Positions 8,643 through 16,853 are shown, counted from the stretch's first letter. The stretch is 62,818 bases of DNA from Lentisphaerota bacterium (GCA_021413965.1 JAIOPI010000034.1:1-62818); one strand, 5' to 3'. The notes: generated by a model not told the origin, from the letters alone. Translations and numbers: made by a program.

Positions 8643-11105
8643 TTACACGTCCAGATTGCGTACGTTCAGAGCGTTGGTTTCGATGAAATTCCGGCGGGGC
8701 TCCACTTCCTCGCCCATCAGCAGGGTGAAGACTTCGTCCGCGGCCAGCGGGTTTTCGATGACCACCTGAAGGAGTTTGCGTTTGACCGGGTCCATGGTGG
8801 TTTCGAAGAGCTGTTCGGGGTTCATTTCGCCCAAGCCCTTGTAGCGCTGAATGGTGAGGCCCTGGCGCCCGAGATTGCGGACGGTGTCCAGCAGCTCGGG
8901 CAGCGAATGGATGGGCTGGTGCTCGGGGACCCCGTTCTCGAGGGTACACAGCGGCTGTTCGCCCTTGCGGTACTGATCGATGGAGAAGCCCTTTTTCTCG
9001 AGGCTGGCGACGAGGCGGCCGAGCGAGGCGGCCTGGTAGATTTCGACGCGGTGGAAGTCCGAGCGCTGGGAAGCGTCGCGGCTCGTGCCCTCTTCGAAGA
9101 TCTCCATCTGACGCCCGCTGCGGCGTTCGGCATCCGCCTGGAGGTCCTTGAGCGCGGCGTCGGAGTAGACGTAGTGCCGTTCGACTTCGTCGCCGCCTTC
9201 GATGGTCACGACATACATGGGGAAGGCGCCGGAGGCGGCGTCGCGGCGCGAGAGGTAATCCAGGAAGTCGATGCCCTTGCGTGCGAGGCTGTGGCCGACC
9301 TGCTCGATGCGCGTGAGGATTTCCAGGATTTGCGCGAGGGCGTGGCCCTTGATCGGTTTTTCTTCCTTGGCGTAGTGGACCGCCACGTCTTCGGCGCCCA
9401 GTTCGAGGAGCTTGCGCGTCAGCTCGGCTTCGGACTCGATGTACTCCTCGCGCTTCTTGCGCACGATCTTGTACAGCGGCGGCTGGGCGAGATAGATGTA
9501 GCCGCGTTCGATCAGCAGCGGCATCTGGCGATGGAAGAACGTCAGCAGCAAGGTCCGGATGTGGGCGCCGTCGACGTCGGCGTCGGTCATGATGATGATC
9601 TTGTGGTAGCGCGTCTTGGCGATGTCGAATTCGTCATTGCCAATGCCGGCGCCGATGGCCGTGATGAGGGTCTGGATTTCACGGTTATTGAGGATCTTGT
9701 CGAGCCTCGCCTTTTCGACATTGAGGACTTTGCCGCGCAGGGGCAGGACGGCCTGGAATTCACGGTTTCGGCCCTGCTTGGCGGAGCCGCCGGCGCTGTC
9801 GCCCTCGACGATGTAGAGTTCGCACTTGGCGGGATCGCGTTCGGAGCAGTCGGCGAGCTTGCCGGGCAGGGCGGCGCTGTCGAGGGCGCCCTTGCGGCGG
9901 GTGAGATCGCGGGCCTTGCGGGCGGCTTCGCGGGCGCGTGAGGAGAGCAGGGCTTTGTCGATGATGCGCCGCGCCACGGACGGGTGCTCTTCGAGGAAGC
10001 TGCCCAGTTCGTCGTTGACGATGGATTCGACGATGCCCTGGACTTCGCTGTTGCCGAGCTTGGTCTTGGTTTGCCCCTCGAACTGCGGGCGGGGGATCTT
10101 GACGCTGATGATGGCGGTGAGTCCCTCGCGGACGTCATCGCCGGTCATGGACTCCTTGTCGTCCTTGATGATCTTGTTCGCCTTGGCGTAGTTGTTGATC
10201 GTGCGGGTCAGGGCGGAGCGAAAGCCGCTGAGGTGGGTGCCGCCTTCGATCGTGTTGATGTTGTTGGCGAAGCAGGAGATGTTTTCGTTGTAGGCATCCG
10301 TGTACTGCATCGCGATTTCCACGGCCAGGCCATCCTTCTCCTTGGTGATGGTGATGACCTTGGGATGGAGCGGATTGCGATTGCGGTTGAGATGCTCGAC
10401 GAACTCCGTGATGCCGCCCTTGAAGTGGAAGAGTTCGCTGCGCTCGGGATCTTCCTGGGCGAGGGAGATCTCGAGGTCCTTGTTGAGAAAGGCGAGTTCG
10501 CGCAGCCGGGTGGCGAGAATTTCCCATTCGAACTTGGTGGTGGTGAAGATGGTGGCGTCGGGGAAGAAGGTGACCTTGGTGCCGGTGCCGCGCGCCTTGC
10601 CGATGGTTTCGAGCGGGGAGGCGGTTTTGCCGCGTTCGTAGCGCTGGTGATAGATCATGCCATCGCGGCGGACTTCGACTTCGAGCCACTCGCTGAGGGC
10701 GTTCACGCAGGAAACGCCGACGCCGTGCAATCCGCCGGAGACCTTGTAGCTGTCGTTATCAAACTTGCCGCCGGCATGGAGGGTGGTCAGCACGACCTCG
10801 ATGGCGGGCTTTTTTTCGGTGGCGTGGATATCGACGGGAATGCCACGGCCGTTGTCGGTGACGGAGACGGAGCCATCGGCATTGAGGCGGACCTGAATGG
10901 CGTTGCAGTAGCCGGCGAGGGCTTCGTCGACACTGTTGTCGACCACCTCGTAGACGCAGTGATGCAGGCCACGGACGGCCGTGTCGCCGATATACATGGC
11001 CGGGCGCATGCGGACAGCGTCAATACCCTCCAAAACGGTGATATTGGTGGCATCGTAGGTGGCGCCAGACGGGGCCTTCGGCGTGGTCGTATCTTCTGTC
11101 TCCAT
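8643..11105 (-). CDS. gyrB: DNA gyrase subunit B
   Basis: 820 residues, the ATPase subunit of gyrase. The GHKL ATP-binding domain has VDNSVDEAL, DNGRGIPVD and GGLHGVGVSCVNALS. The TOPRIM domain has EGDSAGGSAKQGR and a metal-binding DADVDGAH. The C-terminal segment ends QRYKGLGEMN...MGEEVEPRR, normal for GyrB. About 180 residues separate TOPRIM from the QRYKGLGEM motif, within the size of proteobacterial-type GyrB. Start ATG 11105. A promoter-like TTGACT/TAAACT pair lies about 60-85 nt upstream. Cotranscribed with gyrA. Confidence 0.97.
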   Translation of the reverse strand: METEDTTTPKAPSGATYDATNITVLEGIDAVRMRPAMYIGDTAVRGLHHCVYEVVDNSVDEALAGYCNAIQVRLNADGSVSVTDNGRGIPVDIHATEKKPAIEVVLTTLHAGGKFDNDSYKVSGGLHGVGVSCVNALSEWLEVEVRRDGMIYHQRYERGKTASPLETIGKARGTGTKVTFFPDATIFTTTKFEWEILATRLRELAFLNKDLEISLAQEDPERSELFHFKGGITEFVEHLNRNRNPLHPKVITITKEKDGLAVEIAMQYTDAYNENISCFANNINTIEGGTHLSGFRSALTRTINNYAKANKIIKDDKESMTGDDVREGLTAIISVKIPRPQFEGQTKTKLGNSEVQGIVESIVNDELGSFLEEHPSVARRIIDKALLSSRAREAARKARDLTRRKGALDSAALPGKLADCSERDPAKCELYIVEGDSAGGSAKQGRNREFQAVLPLRGKVLNVEKARLDKILNNREIQTLITAIGAGIGNDEFDIAKTRYHKIIIMTDADVDGAHIRTLLLTFFHRQMPLLIERGYIYLAQPPLYKIVRKKREEYIESEAELTRKLLELGAEDVAVHYAKEEKPIKGHALAQILEILTRIEQVGHSLARKGIDFLDYLSRRDAASGAFPMYVVTIEGGDEVERHYVYSDAALKDLQADAERRSGRQMEIFEEGTSRDASQRSDFHRVEIYQAASLGRLVASLEKKGFSIDQYRKGEQPLCTLENGVPEHQPIHSLPELLDTVRNLGRQGLTIQRYKGLGEMNPEQLFETTMDPVKRKLLQVVIENPLAADEVFTLLMGEEVEPRRNFIETNALNVRNLDV

Positions 11106-11161
11106 ATAAGCGTTTCATGTAATCACATCGGGCCGTGAAAGGCAAGCGCACAGGCGGTAAA

Positions 11162-11189
11162 AGTTTAATATGTAACTGATTGTAGTCAA
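11162..11189 (-). promoter_or_regulatory. Putative gyrBA promoter
   Basis: On the minus strand TTGACT (11184-11189), a 16-nt AT-rich spacer and TAAACT (11162-11167) precede gyrB by about 57 nt. The AT-rich patch stands out from the GC-rich surroundings. Confidence 0.55.
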
Positions 11190-11260
11190 GGGGGTTGCGT
11201 ATGGCTGTGCGGGGGGCTTCCCGGGGGGGCGGTCGGGCCGTGCGCGAACCTGCTGCGGCA

Positions 11261-11290
11261 TTGACAGCGAGGCCTGTAAACCGCTAAATT
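11261..11290 (+). promoter_or_regulatory. Putative efp promoter
   Basis: TTGACA (11261-11266), an 18-nt spacer and TAAATT (11285-11290) would place the start of transcription near 11297, about 108 nt before the efp ATG. Confidence 0.65.
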
Positions 11291-11404
11291 GCAGCCTTTT
11301 GTGCGCCCGGCTGGAGCCGCTGTATGCGGCCTTGTGGCGGCAGAGGCAGCACCGCGGAAACCAGCGCGACAGTAGGCGCGCACAACACAACGGAGACGTG
11401 GGTC

Positions 11405-11968
11405 ATGTTCACAGTGTCGGATTTGCGCAAGGGGCTGAAGATAGAGATCGACGGGCAGCCGTTCGAGATCACGGAATTCACGTTCATGAAGCCGGGCAAA
11501 GGGCAGGCCATTTACACCTGCCGCGTGAAGCACATGGTCAATGGCGCGACGATGGTCAAGACGTACCGGCAGGTGGACCGGATTGATGAGCCGAACCTGA
11601 CGATGAAGGAATGCTCCTTTTCCTACCAGAACGGTGACCACTACGTATTCATGGACGACCATTTCGAAGAGCTGAATCTTGAGGCGACGTTCCTGGGGGA
11701 CCGGCGGCACTGGTTGGTCGAGGATATGCGTGTCAACGTCCTGTTTCACAACAATCAGCCGGTGGATGTGACGCTGCCCACGTTTGTCGAAAAGGAAATT
11801 GCCCACACGGATCCAGGGGCGCGGGGCAACACGGCGACCAACGTGATGAAGCCTGCCAAGCTGTCGAGTGGCTACGAGCTCCAGGTGCCGCTGTTCATCA
11901 ACACCGGCGACATCATCAAGCTCGACACGCGCACGGGCAAGTACGCGGACCGTGTTTCGAAGAAGTGA
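11405..11968 (+). CDS. efp: Elongation factor P
   Basis: 187 residues. It rescues ribosomes stalled at polyproline. I chose ATG 11405 because it gives the canonical EF-P start and GGAGAC lies just upstream; the open frame extends 27 codons further. The tip loop is PGKGQ with Lys32 (equivalent to E. coli Lys34), the residue that EpmA beta-lysylates; it is not the Arg used with EarP. The KOW-like domain and two OB folds are present, ending GKYADRV. epmA follows 138 nt downstream, with a hairpin in the gap. Confidence 0.95.
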   Translation: MFTVSDLRKGLKIEIDGQPFEITEFTFMKPGKGQAIYTCRVKHMVNGATMVKTYRQVDRIDEPNLTMKECSFSYQNGDHYVFMDDHFEELNLEATFLGDRRHWLVEDMRVNVLFHNNQPVDVTLPTFVEKEIAHTDPGARGNTATNVMKPAKLSSGYELQVPLFINTGDIIKLDTRTGKYADRVSKK

Positions 11969-11993
11969 CGCGCCTGTCGGATGGCGGTCTCGT

Positions 11994-12021
11994 CCGGCCA
12001 TGGATCGGCAGATCTGGCCGG
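11994..12021 (+). repeat. Inverted repeat between efp and epmA
   Basis: CCGGCCA (11994-12000) pairs exactly with TGGCCGG (12015-12021), and an inner GATC/GATC pair closes a short loop. No U-run follows. It could act as a partial terminator or mRNA-stability hairpin between the two genes. Confidence 0.5.
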
Positions 12022-12106
12022 GGAGGTTCCCGCTGAGGCGCAGAGGGTGCGCCAGGCGAGTGTTTCCGTGCGCTCTGCGACTCCGCGGGAGGTTCGCGGC
12101 TGGAAA

Positions 12107-13024
12107 ATGTCACACGGAATCCAAGACGACACCATCAGGCGGCTGGCCCGCCTGCGGCTTCGGGCCCGGGCGCTTGAGGCGATTCGCACGTTCTTCACCA
12201 ACCGCGACTATCTCGCCGTGGAGACCCCGATCCGGCTGCCGGCCCCGGCGCTGGAACTGCACATTGACGCGCTTTCTTCCGGCCCCCAGTTTCTGCGCAC
12301 ATCTCCCGAGTTGCACCTGAAGCGGTTGCTGGCGGACGGCGCGGAGCGCGTGTTTGAAATTGGGTCGTGCTTCCGGGCGGACGAGCGCGGGCTGCGGCAT
12401 CTGCCCGAATTCACCATGCTGGAGTGGTATCGGGCGGGGGCGGACTATCGGGATCTGATGGAAGAGACGGAGGCGCTGGTGGCGGCGGTCTGGGCGGCAG
12501 TCCGGCAGGAGCCGGCATTTGCGCCGAGCGTGTCTGGCGTGGACGGTCCATGGGCGCGGCTGACCGTGCGCGACGCCTTCCTGCAGTTTGCGGGCTGGGA
12601 CCCGGTGGCCCATTACGATCCGGATCGCTTCGATCTCGATCTCGTGCAACTCGTGGAACCGGGGTTGCCACGGGAGCGGCCCTTGTTTCTCACGGATTAT
12701 CCCGTTGAGGCCGCGGCGCTGGCGCGCTGCCGCCCGGAGGTGCCGCCGGTGGCGGAGCGATGGGAGCTATATGCCGGCGGACTGGAGCTGGCCAACGCCT
12801 ACAGCGAACTGACGGATGCGGCCGAGCAGCGGAGGCGGTTCGAGGCCTGCGCGGTGGATCGTGCGGCGCTGGGCAAGACGGTGTATCCGCTGGACGAAGC
12901 GTTCATGGCGGCGCTGGAGCGGGGGCTGCCGCCGAGTGCGGGGATCGCGCTGGGGCTGGACCGGCTGATCATGGTGCTGACGGGGGCGGAGCGGATTGAC
13001 GACGTGCGGGCGTTCGTGCCGTAG
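12107..13024 (+). CDS. epmA: EF-P lysine ligase EpmA (PoxA/GenX, LysRS-like)
   Basis: 305 residues. A class II aminoacyl-tRNA-synthetase-like enzyme without an anticodon-binding domain, it activates (R)-beta-lysine and attaches it to EF-P. I chose ATG 12107 (MSHGIQDD) because GGGAGG lies upstream and the length then matches EpmA (about 325). Motif 2 appears as EIGSCFRADERG...LPEFTMLEWY, with RTSPELHLKRLL before it. Motif 3 is GIALGLDRLIMVL. The Lys-binding ELANAYSELTD stretch is present. It sits directly behind efp, and EF-P carries the matching Lys. EpmB (the aminomutase that makes beta-lysine) is not in the window. Confidence 0.92.
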   Translation: MSHGIQDDTIRRLARLRLRARALEAIRTFFTNRDYLAVETPIRLPAPALELHIDALSSGPQFLRTSPELHLKRLLADGAERVFEIGSCFRADERGLRHLPEFTMLEWYRAGADYRDLMEETEALVAAVWAAVRQEPAFAPSVSGVDGPWARLTVRDAFLQFAGWDPVAHYDPDRFDLDLVQLVEPGLPRERPLFLTDYPVEAAALARCRPEVPPVAERWELYAGGLELANAYSELTDAAEQRRRFEACAVDRAALGKTVYPLDEAFMAALERGLPPSAGIALGLDRLIMVLTGAERIDDVRAFVP

Positions 13025-13062
13025 GAGGCCGCGCCCGGAGGTCGCGGCCCACCTCGGCGGGT
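13025..13062 (+). repeat. REP-like palindrome, copy 3
   Basis: GAGGCCGCGCCCGGAGGTCG then CGGCCCACCTCGGCGGGT. GGCCGCG and CGCGGCC form a 7-bp stem. It begins at the epmA stop, about 110 bp upstream of the RAYT gene. Confidence 0.85.
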
Positions 13063-13143
13063 ATGTGACTTGTGACGCGACGGGTTTGCGATTTGGAGCA
13101 CGCAGGGGGATGCGGCGGTGAGCGCGGCATTGATTGGGTGAAC

Positions 13144-13170
13144 AGGTGGCCCGCGACCTCCGGGCGCGGG
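13144..13170 (-). repeat. REP-like palindrome, copy 4, abutting the transposase start
   Basis: On the plus strand AGGTGGCCCGCGACCTCCGG then GCGCGGG, an inverted copy of the REP. It ends 2 nt before ATG 13173, so it occupies the position of a ribosome binding site. Confidence 0.85.
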
Positions 13171-13172
13171 CA

Positions 13173-13634
13173 ATGGCATCCATGGTGATTCACGGCAAAC
13201 TGCATCACAGGACGCCAAGCTGGGTGCCGGCAAGCGCGCGGTTCCACGTTCGGATTCGCATTGAAGGCGAGCAGCGGGCGCTTACCGACCCAGCGGTGGC
13301 GCCCGCACTGCTGACATCGGTCGACTTCTACCACGCTAGAGAACGCTGGCATGCGTGGCTGTTTCTGTTGATGCCGGACCATATCCATGCCGTCCTGTCC
13401 TTCTTCGACACATCGACGATGAGCCGCGTGATCGGGGACTGGAAGCGCTATCACGAAACGCAGACGGATGTGGTGTGGCAGGAGGGCTACTTCGACCATC
13501 GGCTGCGCCATGAAGATGAGGTGGTGAAGAAGTGCCACTATATTCGCATGAATCCCGTGCGGGCGGGGCTCTGCGATGTGTTGGCGGATTGGGCGTGGGT
13601 CGTGGAGCCTTGGCGGCGAGAGGGGGCGGGGTAG
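13173..13634 (+). CDS. REP-associated tyrosine transposase (RAYT, Y1/HUH family)
   Basis: 153 residues. Single-domain HUH nucleases of this family cut and rejoin single-stranded REP hairpins. The HUH motif is PDHIH (His70, His72) and the presumed nucleophile is Tyr123 in CHYIRMNPVRAG, a hallmark of RAYTs. I take ATG 13173 as start (ATG 13182 is possible); the open frame upstream merely translates REP copy 4. REPs lie on both sides: 13025-13062 (+), 13144-13170 (-) and 13646-13683 (+). The protein appears intact, so the system may be active. The C-terminus is slightly basic (EPWRREGAG). Confidence 0.9.
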   Translation: MASMVIHGKLHHRTPSWVPASARFHVRIRIEGEQRALTDPAVAPALLTSVDFYHARERWHAWLFLLMPDHIHAVLSFFDTSTMSRVIGDWKRYHETQTDVVWQEGYFDHRLRHEDEVVKKCHYIRMNPVRAGLCDVLADWAWVVEPWRREGAG

Positions 13635-13645
13635 GAAGGGGGGCG

Positions 13646-13683
13646 GAGGCCGCGCCCGGAGGTCGCGGCCCACCTCGGCGGGT
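13646..13683 (+). repeat. REP-like palindrome, copy 5
   Basis: GAGGCCGCGCCCGGAGGTCG then CGGCCCACCTCGGCGGGT, nearly identical to copy 3, placed 11 nt after the RAYT stop. The 42-bp tandem repeat starts 2 nt later. Confidence 0.85.
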
Positions 13684-13685
13684 TT

Positions 13686-13811
13686 GCGACATATTTGGGC
13701 GGGGGCGCGGGATATTTGGGCGGGCGTGCGACAGACTTAGGCGGGGGCGGGGGATATTTGGGCGGGCGGGCGACAGACTTAGGCGGGGGCGGGGGAGAAT
13801 TGGGCGGGCGG
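13686..13811 (+). repeat. Three 42-bp tandem repeats between the RAYT gene and obgE
   Basis: Three head-to-tail units start at 13686, 13728 and 13770, each beginning GCGAC. Each 42-bp unit is itself two related halves sharing a TTGGGCGGG-type core. Units 2 and 3 differ at only a few bases. The period is a multiple of three, but no start codon or coding logic supports a gene here. The last unit ends 8 nt before the obgE stop on the other strand. Confidence 0.85.
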
Positions 13812-13819
13812 GGGAAGGC

Positions 13820-14818
13820 TCAGGGTTTGCAGAGCTTTTTCATGGCCTGGGTGACGGCCTTGAGGCCCACGCCATCCTGGGCGGAAATTTCGAGCGGCTT
13901 GGTGCGGGTCTTGCGCTTAAATTCCTTGAGGTGGGCGGCGGCTTCGGGCAGATCCATCTTGTTGGCCACGACGAGCAGGGGGCGTTTCAACAACTCGGGA
14001 TTGCAGTGCTTCAACTCGCGGCGCAGGACGCGGTAATCCTCGTAGGGCTTGCGGCCGTCGACGCCGGCCATATCGATCACGAGTACGATGACCTTGGTGC
14101 GCTCGGCATGGCGTAAGAAAGCGTGGCCCAGTCCGGCGCCGGTATGGGCTCCTTCGATCAGGCCGGGAATGTCCACGACGCGAAGGCTGCTGTAGTCGTC
14201 GTAGAAGACGGTTCCCATGATGGGGTTGATCGTGGTGAAGGGGTAGGCGGCGACCTTGGGGTGGGCCTTGCTGATCTTGGAGATGAGGGAGGACTTGCCC
14301 GCGTTCGGGTAGCCTACCAGCCCCACGTCGGCGACGAGTTTCAGTTCCAGGCGGACATAGAGTTCCTCGCCCTCGGTGCCGTCGCTGTGTTCCATGGGGA
14401 CCTGGTGGGACGGGCTGCGCCAGTGCCAGTTGCCGCGTCCGCCCTTGCCGCCACGGGCAATGACGAGTTCGGTGCCGTCATCGACCAGGTCGCCGATGAA
14501 GGCGCCGGAATCGCGGTTGTAGACGGAGGTGCCGCAGGGGACGGGCAAGACGACATCGGCGCCATCGTGGCCGGTCATGCGGGCGCCGCCGCCGGGGCGG
14601 CCATCCTTGGCGCGCTGGTGGGGGGCGTAGTAGAGGCTGAGGAGCGAGTCGACGTCGCGGTCGGCTTTAAGGATCACGTGTCCGCCGCGGCCGCCATCGC
14701 CGCCATCGGGACCGCCGTGGGGGATGAATTTTTCGCGCCGGAAGCTGCACACACCGTTTCCGCCCCGTCCGGCGGTCACTGACACCACGACCGAATCAAC
14801 AAATGTGCGGGATTTCAA
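13820..14818 (-). CDS. obgE: Obg-family ribosome-associated GTPase
   Basis: 332 residues. A GTPase of the 50S subunit that links ribosome maturation to growth and the stringent response. The Gly-rich OBG fold occupies residues 1-155 (GGNGVCSFRREKF, GGPDGGDGGRGG). The G domain follows with G1 GYPNAGKSS, G3 DIPGLIEGA and G4 NKMD. There is no long C-terminal extension. It lies last in the conserved order rplU-rpmA-obgE, 40 nt after rpmA, and its 3' end faces the 42-bp repeats. Confidence 0.96.
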   Translation of the reverse strand: MKSRTFVDSVVVSVTAGRGGNGVCSFRREKFIPHGGPDGGDGGRGGHVILKADRDVDSLLSLYYAPHQRAKDGRPGGGARMTGHDGADVVLPVPCGTSVYNRDSGAFIGDLVDDGTELVIARGGKGGRGNWHWRSPSHQVPMEHSDGTEGEELYVRLELKLVADVGLVGYPNAGKSSLISKISKAHPKVAAYPFTTINPIMGTVFYDDYSSLRVVDIPGLIEGAHTGAGLGHAFLRHAERTKVIVLVIDMAGVDGRKPYEDYRVLRRELKHCNPELLKRPLLVVANKMDLPEAAAHLKEFKRKTRTKPLEISAQDGVGLKAVTQAMKKLCKP

Positions 14819-14858
14819 GGGGGTGGCGTACCGTCGTGAGCCTGGCGTGCGGCGGGCG

Positions 14859-15119
14859 TCAGCCCACCGGCACGGGGGCAGGCGTCACGTTCACGCGCCG
14901 GCTCTGGCGGTCGAAGAGGACCACGCCGTCGCGGAGCGCGAAGAGTGTGTCATCGCTGCCGCGTTTGACGTTCAGGCCGGGCTGGAAACGTGTGCCGCGC
15001 TGGCGGACGAGGATGGAGCCGGCGGTGACGACCTGGCCGCCGTAGCGCTTGATGCCAAGGCGCCGCCCGGAGCTGTCACGACCGTTTTTTGCTGAGCCGC
15101 TGCTCTTATGTGAAGCCAT
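14859..15119 (-). CDS. rpmA: Ribosomal protein bL27
   Basis: 86 residues. The N-terminal tail reaches the peptidyl transferase centre. It starts MASHKSSGSAKNGRDS directly, so no protease-processed leader of the Firmicutes type is present. The body has RRLGIKRYGGQVVTAGSI and RQRGTRFQPG, characteristic of bL27. It lies between rplU and obgE as in most bacteria. Confidence 0.96.
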   Translation of the reverse strand: MASHKSSGSAKNGRDSSGRRLGIKRYGGQVVTAGSILVRQRGTRFQPGLNVKRGSDDTLFALRDGVVLFDRQSRRVNVTPAPVPVG

Positions 15120-15142
15120 GGCGAATCACTCCCGCATTACAG

Positions 15143-15457
15143 TTAGGCAATGGAGTCCACGCGGAGCAGCGTCTGCTCCTGGCGATGGCCCTGCTTGCGA
15201 TGGTAGCCCTTGCGGCGACGCTTCTTGAAGGAGACGACCTTGTCCGCGAGCACATGCTCCAGGACGGTGGACGTCACCTTCGCCCCGCTCACCTCAGGGG
15301 TCCCGACTTTCAGACTGGTTCCGTCCGACACGGCCAGAACCCGGTCCATGTTGACTTTCTCTCCGACGGGCCGCTCCAGCCGCTCGACGCACAGGGTGTC
15401 GTTCGTCTTGACGCGGTACTGTTTTCCGCCCGTTTCGATGACAGCGTAGGCTTCCAT
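15143..15457 (-). CDS. rplU: Ribosomal protein bL21
   Basis: 104 residues. A 23S rRNA-binding protein of the large subunit. The typical start MEAYAVIETGGKQYRV and the basic FKKRRRKGYHRKQGHRQ segment near the C-terminus identify it. First gene of rplU-rpmA-obgE. The 277-bp upstream gap carries a purine-rich tract but no clear -10/-35 pair that I would defend. Confidence 0.96.
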   Translation of the reverse strand: MEAYAVIETGGKQYRVKTNDTLCVERLERPVGEKVNMDRVLAVSDGTSLKVGTPEVSGAKVTSTVLEHVLADKVVSFKKRRRKGYHRKQGHRQEQTLLRVDSIA

Positions 15458-15734
15458 GCCTGAGACTCCCGGGATGCATAGAGGAGCGGGATTCGCCCCC
15501 CAGCGTTCAAAGGGTCAAAGAGTACCGAAGGAGTGGGGGGGCGTCAAGGGGGGATTGTCGGGAAAGAAAAAAAGGCGTAGGGGGAGGCGGGGGCAGAGGG
15601 GGAGGCGGAGGGTTCGGGGTTCAGGGGGAGGGGAAACATTCAACTTTCAACACTCCGGGAAGTCAGGATGGATGCGGGCCTGAACCCTCATCCTCGCCCT
15701 CATCCTCATCCTCGCCCGGGGGCGCCTTGCCTGT
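15458..15734. other. Intergenic region with G-rich purine tract
   Basis: Gap between rplU and a glycosyltransferase gene, both on the minus strand. Positions 15530-15640 are almost pure purine on the plus strand. The tract includes G-runs at 15580-15584, 15589-15593, 15598-15602 and 15610-15612, which fit a G-quadruplex pattern. Positions 15684-15716 hold short CATCCT-type repeats. I see no gene here. Confidence 0.6.
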
Positions 15735-16853
15735 TCAGGGCAACGACAGGCAGCGGTCGATGCTGGTGGCGAGGTCGCGGACGAAGCGGTCTTCGCCGAA
15801 GGTTTCGGCATGGGCGCGGATGGCGGCGGGATCCCAGGGGTACTCGGCGGCCTGGCGGACGGCGGCGGCGAGGGCATCTTCCGTTTGTTCTTTAAAGAAG
15901 AGGCCTGAGAGGCCGTCGCGGATGGTTTCGAGGGCGCCGCCGCGCGCGAAGGCCACGACCGGGCGGCCGCAGGCCTGGGCTTCGAGGGGTACAATGCCGA
16001 AATCCTCCTCGCCTGGGAAGACGAGCAGCCGGCAGCGCTGGTACAGTTCGAGCACGTCTCGGTCGGGGAGCCAGCCGAGGAATTCCACGTTGGGGCCGGC
16101 CAGTGCGCGCAGGCGCGGCATTTCGCCCCCGATCCCCACCACCTTGAGCGGGTAGCCGATCCGGCCATAGGCCTGCACCGCGAGATCGATGCGCTTGTAG
16201 GGGACGAGGGCGGAGACGATCAGGTCGAAGCCCGCATGGGGCACGCCGGCGGGGATGCAGCGGCGCGTGTCGACGGGCGGATAGACGACATCGGCGTCGC
16301 GGCCATAGAACCGGCGGATGCGTTCGCGGACGTGTTCGCTGATGGCGACGAAGTGGTCGACGCGCGGCGAGGCGGCGCGATCCCAGCGGCGGAGCGCGGC
16401 GAGGAGAGGCGAGGCGAGGGCGAGTTTCAGCGGATTGCCGGCGAAGTACTCGTCATGAAAGGTCCAGGCGTAGCGCATGGGGGTGAAGCAGTAGCACAGG
16501 TGGCGCGTGCCGGGGCGCGTGCGGAGGCCCTTGGCGACGCAGTGGCTCGTGCTAATCAGCAGGTCGCCGCCGGCGGGCGGCAGGGAGGCGATGGCGGCGG
16601 GGAAGGCGGGCAGCAGCATGCGATAGTGGCGCATGATGCCCGGCACGTGCTGGAGCCATGAGGGCTGCACGGGGTGCGCATTGATGGTGTCGGAAACGGC
16701 CGTGGCGTTGTGGATGAGGGTGCGAATCGGCGCGCGCGGGAAGCCGGCGCAGAGCAACTCCAGGACTCGCTCGCCGCCGCGCATACCGGTCAGCCAGTCG
16801 TGGCAGAGGGTCACGTCCAGGCCGGCCCATCGTGCTGGGAAGTTGTGATTCAT
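15735..16853 (-). CDS. GT4-family glycosyltransferase
   Basis: 372 residues, GT-B fold. It begins with a donor/acceptor N-domain containing HDWLTGMRGGERVL and the family-typical CYCFTPMRYAW. The nucleotide-sugar site is visible as VSALVPYKRIDLAVQA and, further on, FPGEEDFGIVPLEAQACGRPV, with the E-x7-E arrangement of retaining GT4 enzymes. It resembles mannosyl-type transferases of the WcaI/RfaB class; the sugar is not readable. It follows two more GT4 genes on the same strand with a 46-nt gap and no Shine-Dalgarno. Confidence 0.88.
   Translation of the reverse strand: MNHNFPARWAGLDVTLCHDWLTGMRGGERVLELLCAGFPRAPIRTLIHNATAVSDTINAHPVQPSWLQHVPGIMRHYRMLLPAFPAAIASLPPAGGDLLISTSHCVAKGLRTRPGTRHLCYCFTPMRYAWTFHDEYFAGNPLKLALASPLLAALRRWDRAASPRVDHFVAISEHVRERIRRFYGRDADVVYPPVDTRRCIPAGVPHAGFDLIVSALVPYKRIDLAVQAYGRIGYPLKVVGIGGEMPRLRALAGPNVEFLGWLPDRDVLELYQRCRLLVFPGEEDFGIVPLEAQACGRPVVAFARGGALETIRDGLSGLFFKEQTEDALAAAVRQAAEYPWDPAAIRAHAETFGEDRFVRDLATSIDRCLSLP

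Noticed and set aside
6324..9941. 1205-residue open frame on the plus strand across gyrA and gyrB
   Set aside because: It is the antisense frame of two certain genes, kept open by high GC. Its composition (Asp/Val/Gly/Ala runs) is not protein-like and there is no ribosome binding site.
13686..13811. CRISPR array
   Set aside because: Units are contiguous 42-bp repeats without unique spacers and no cas genes occur.
15458..15540. L21 leader RNA
   Set aside because: The hairpin arrangement known from Firmicutes was not recognisable here.
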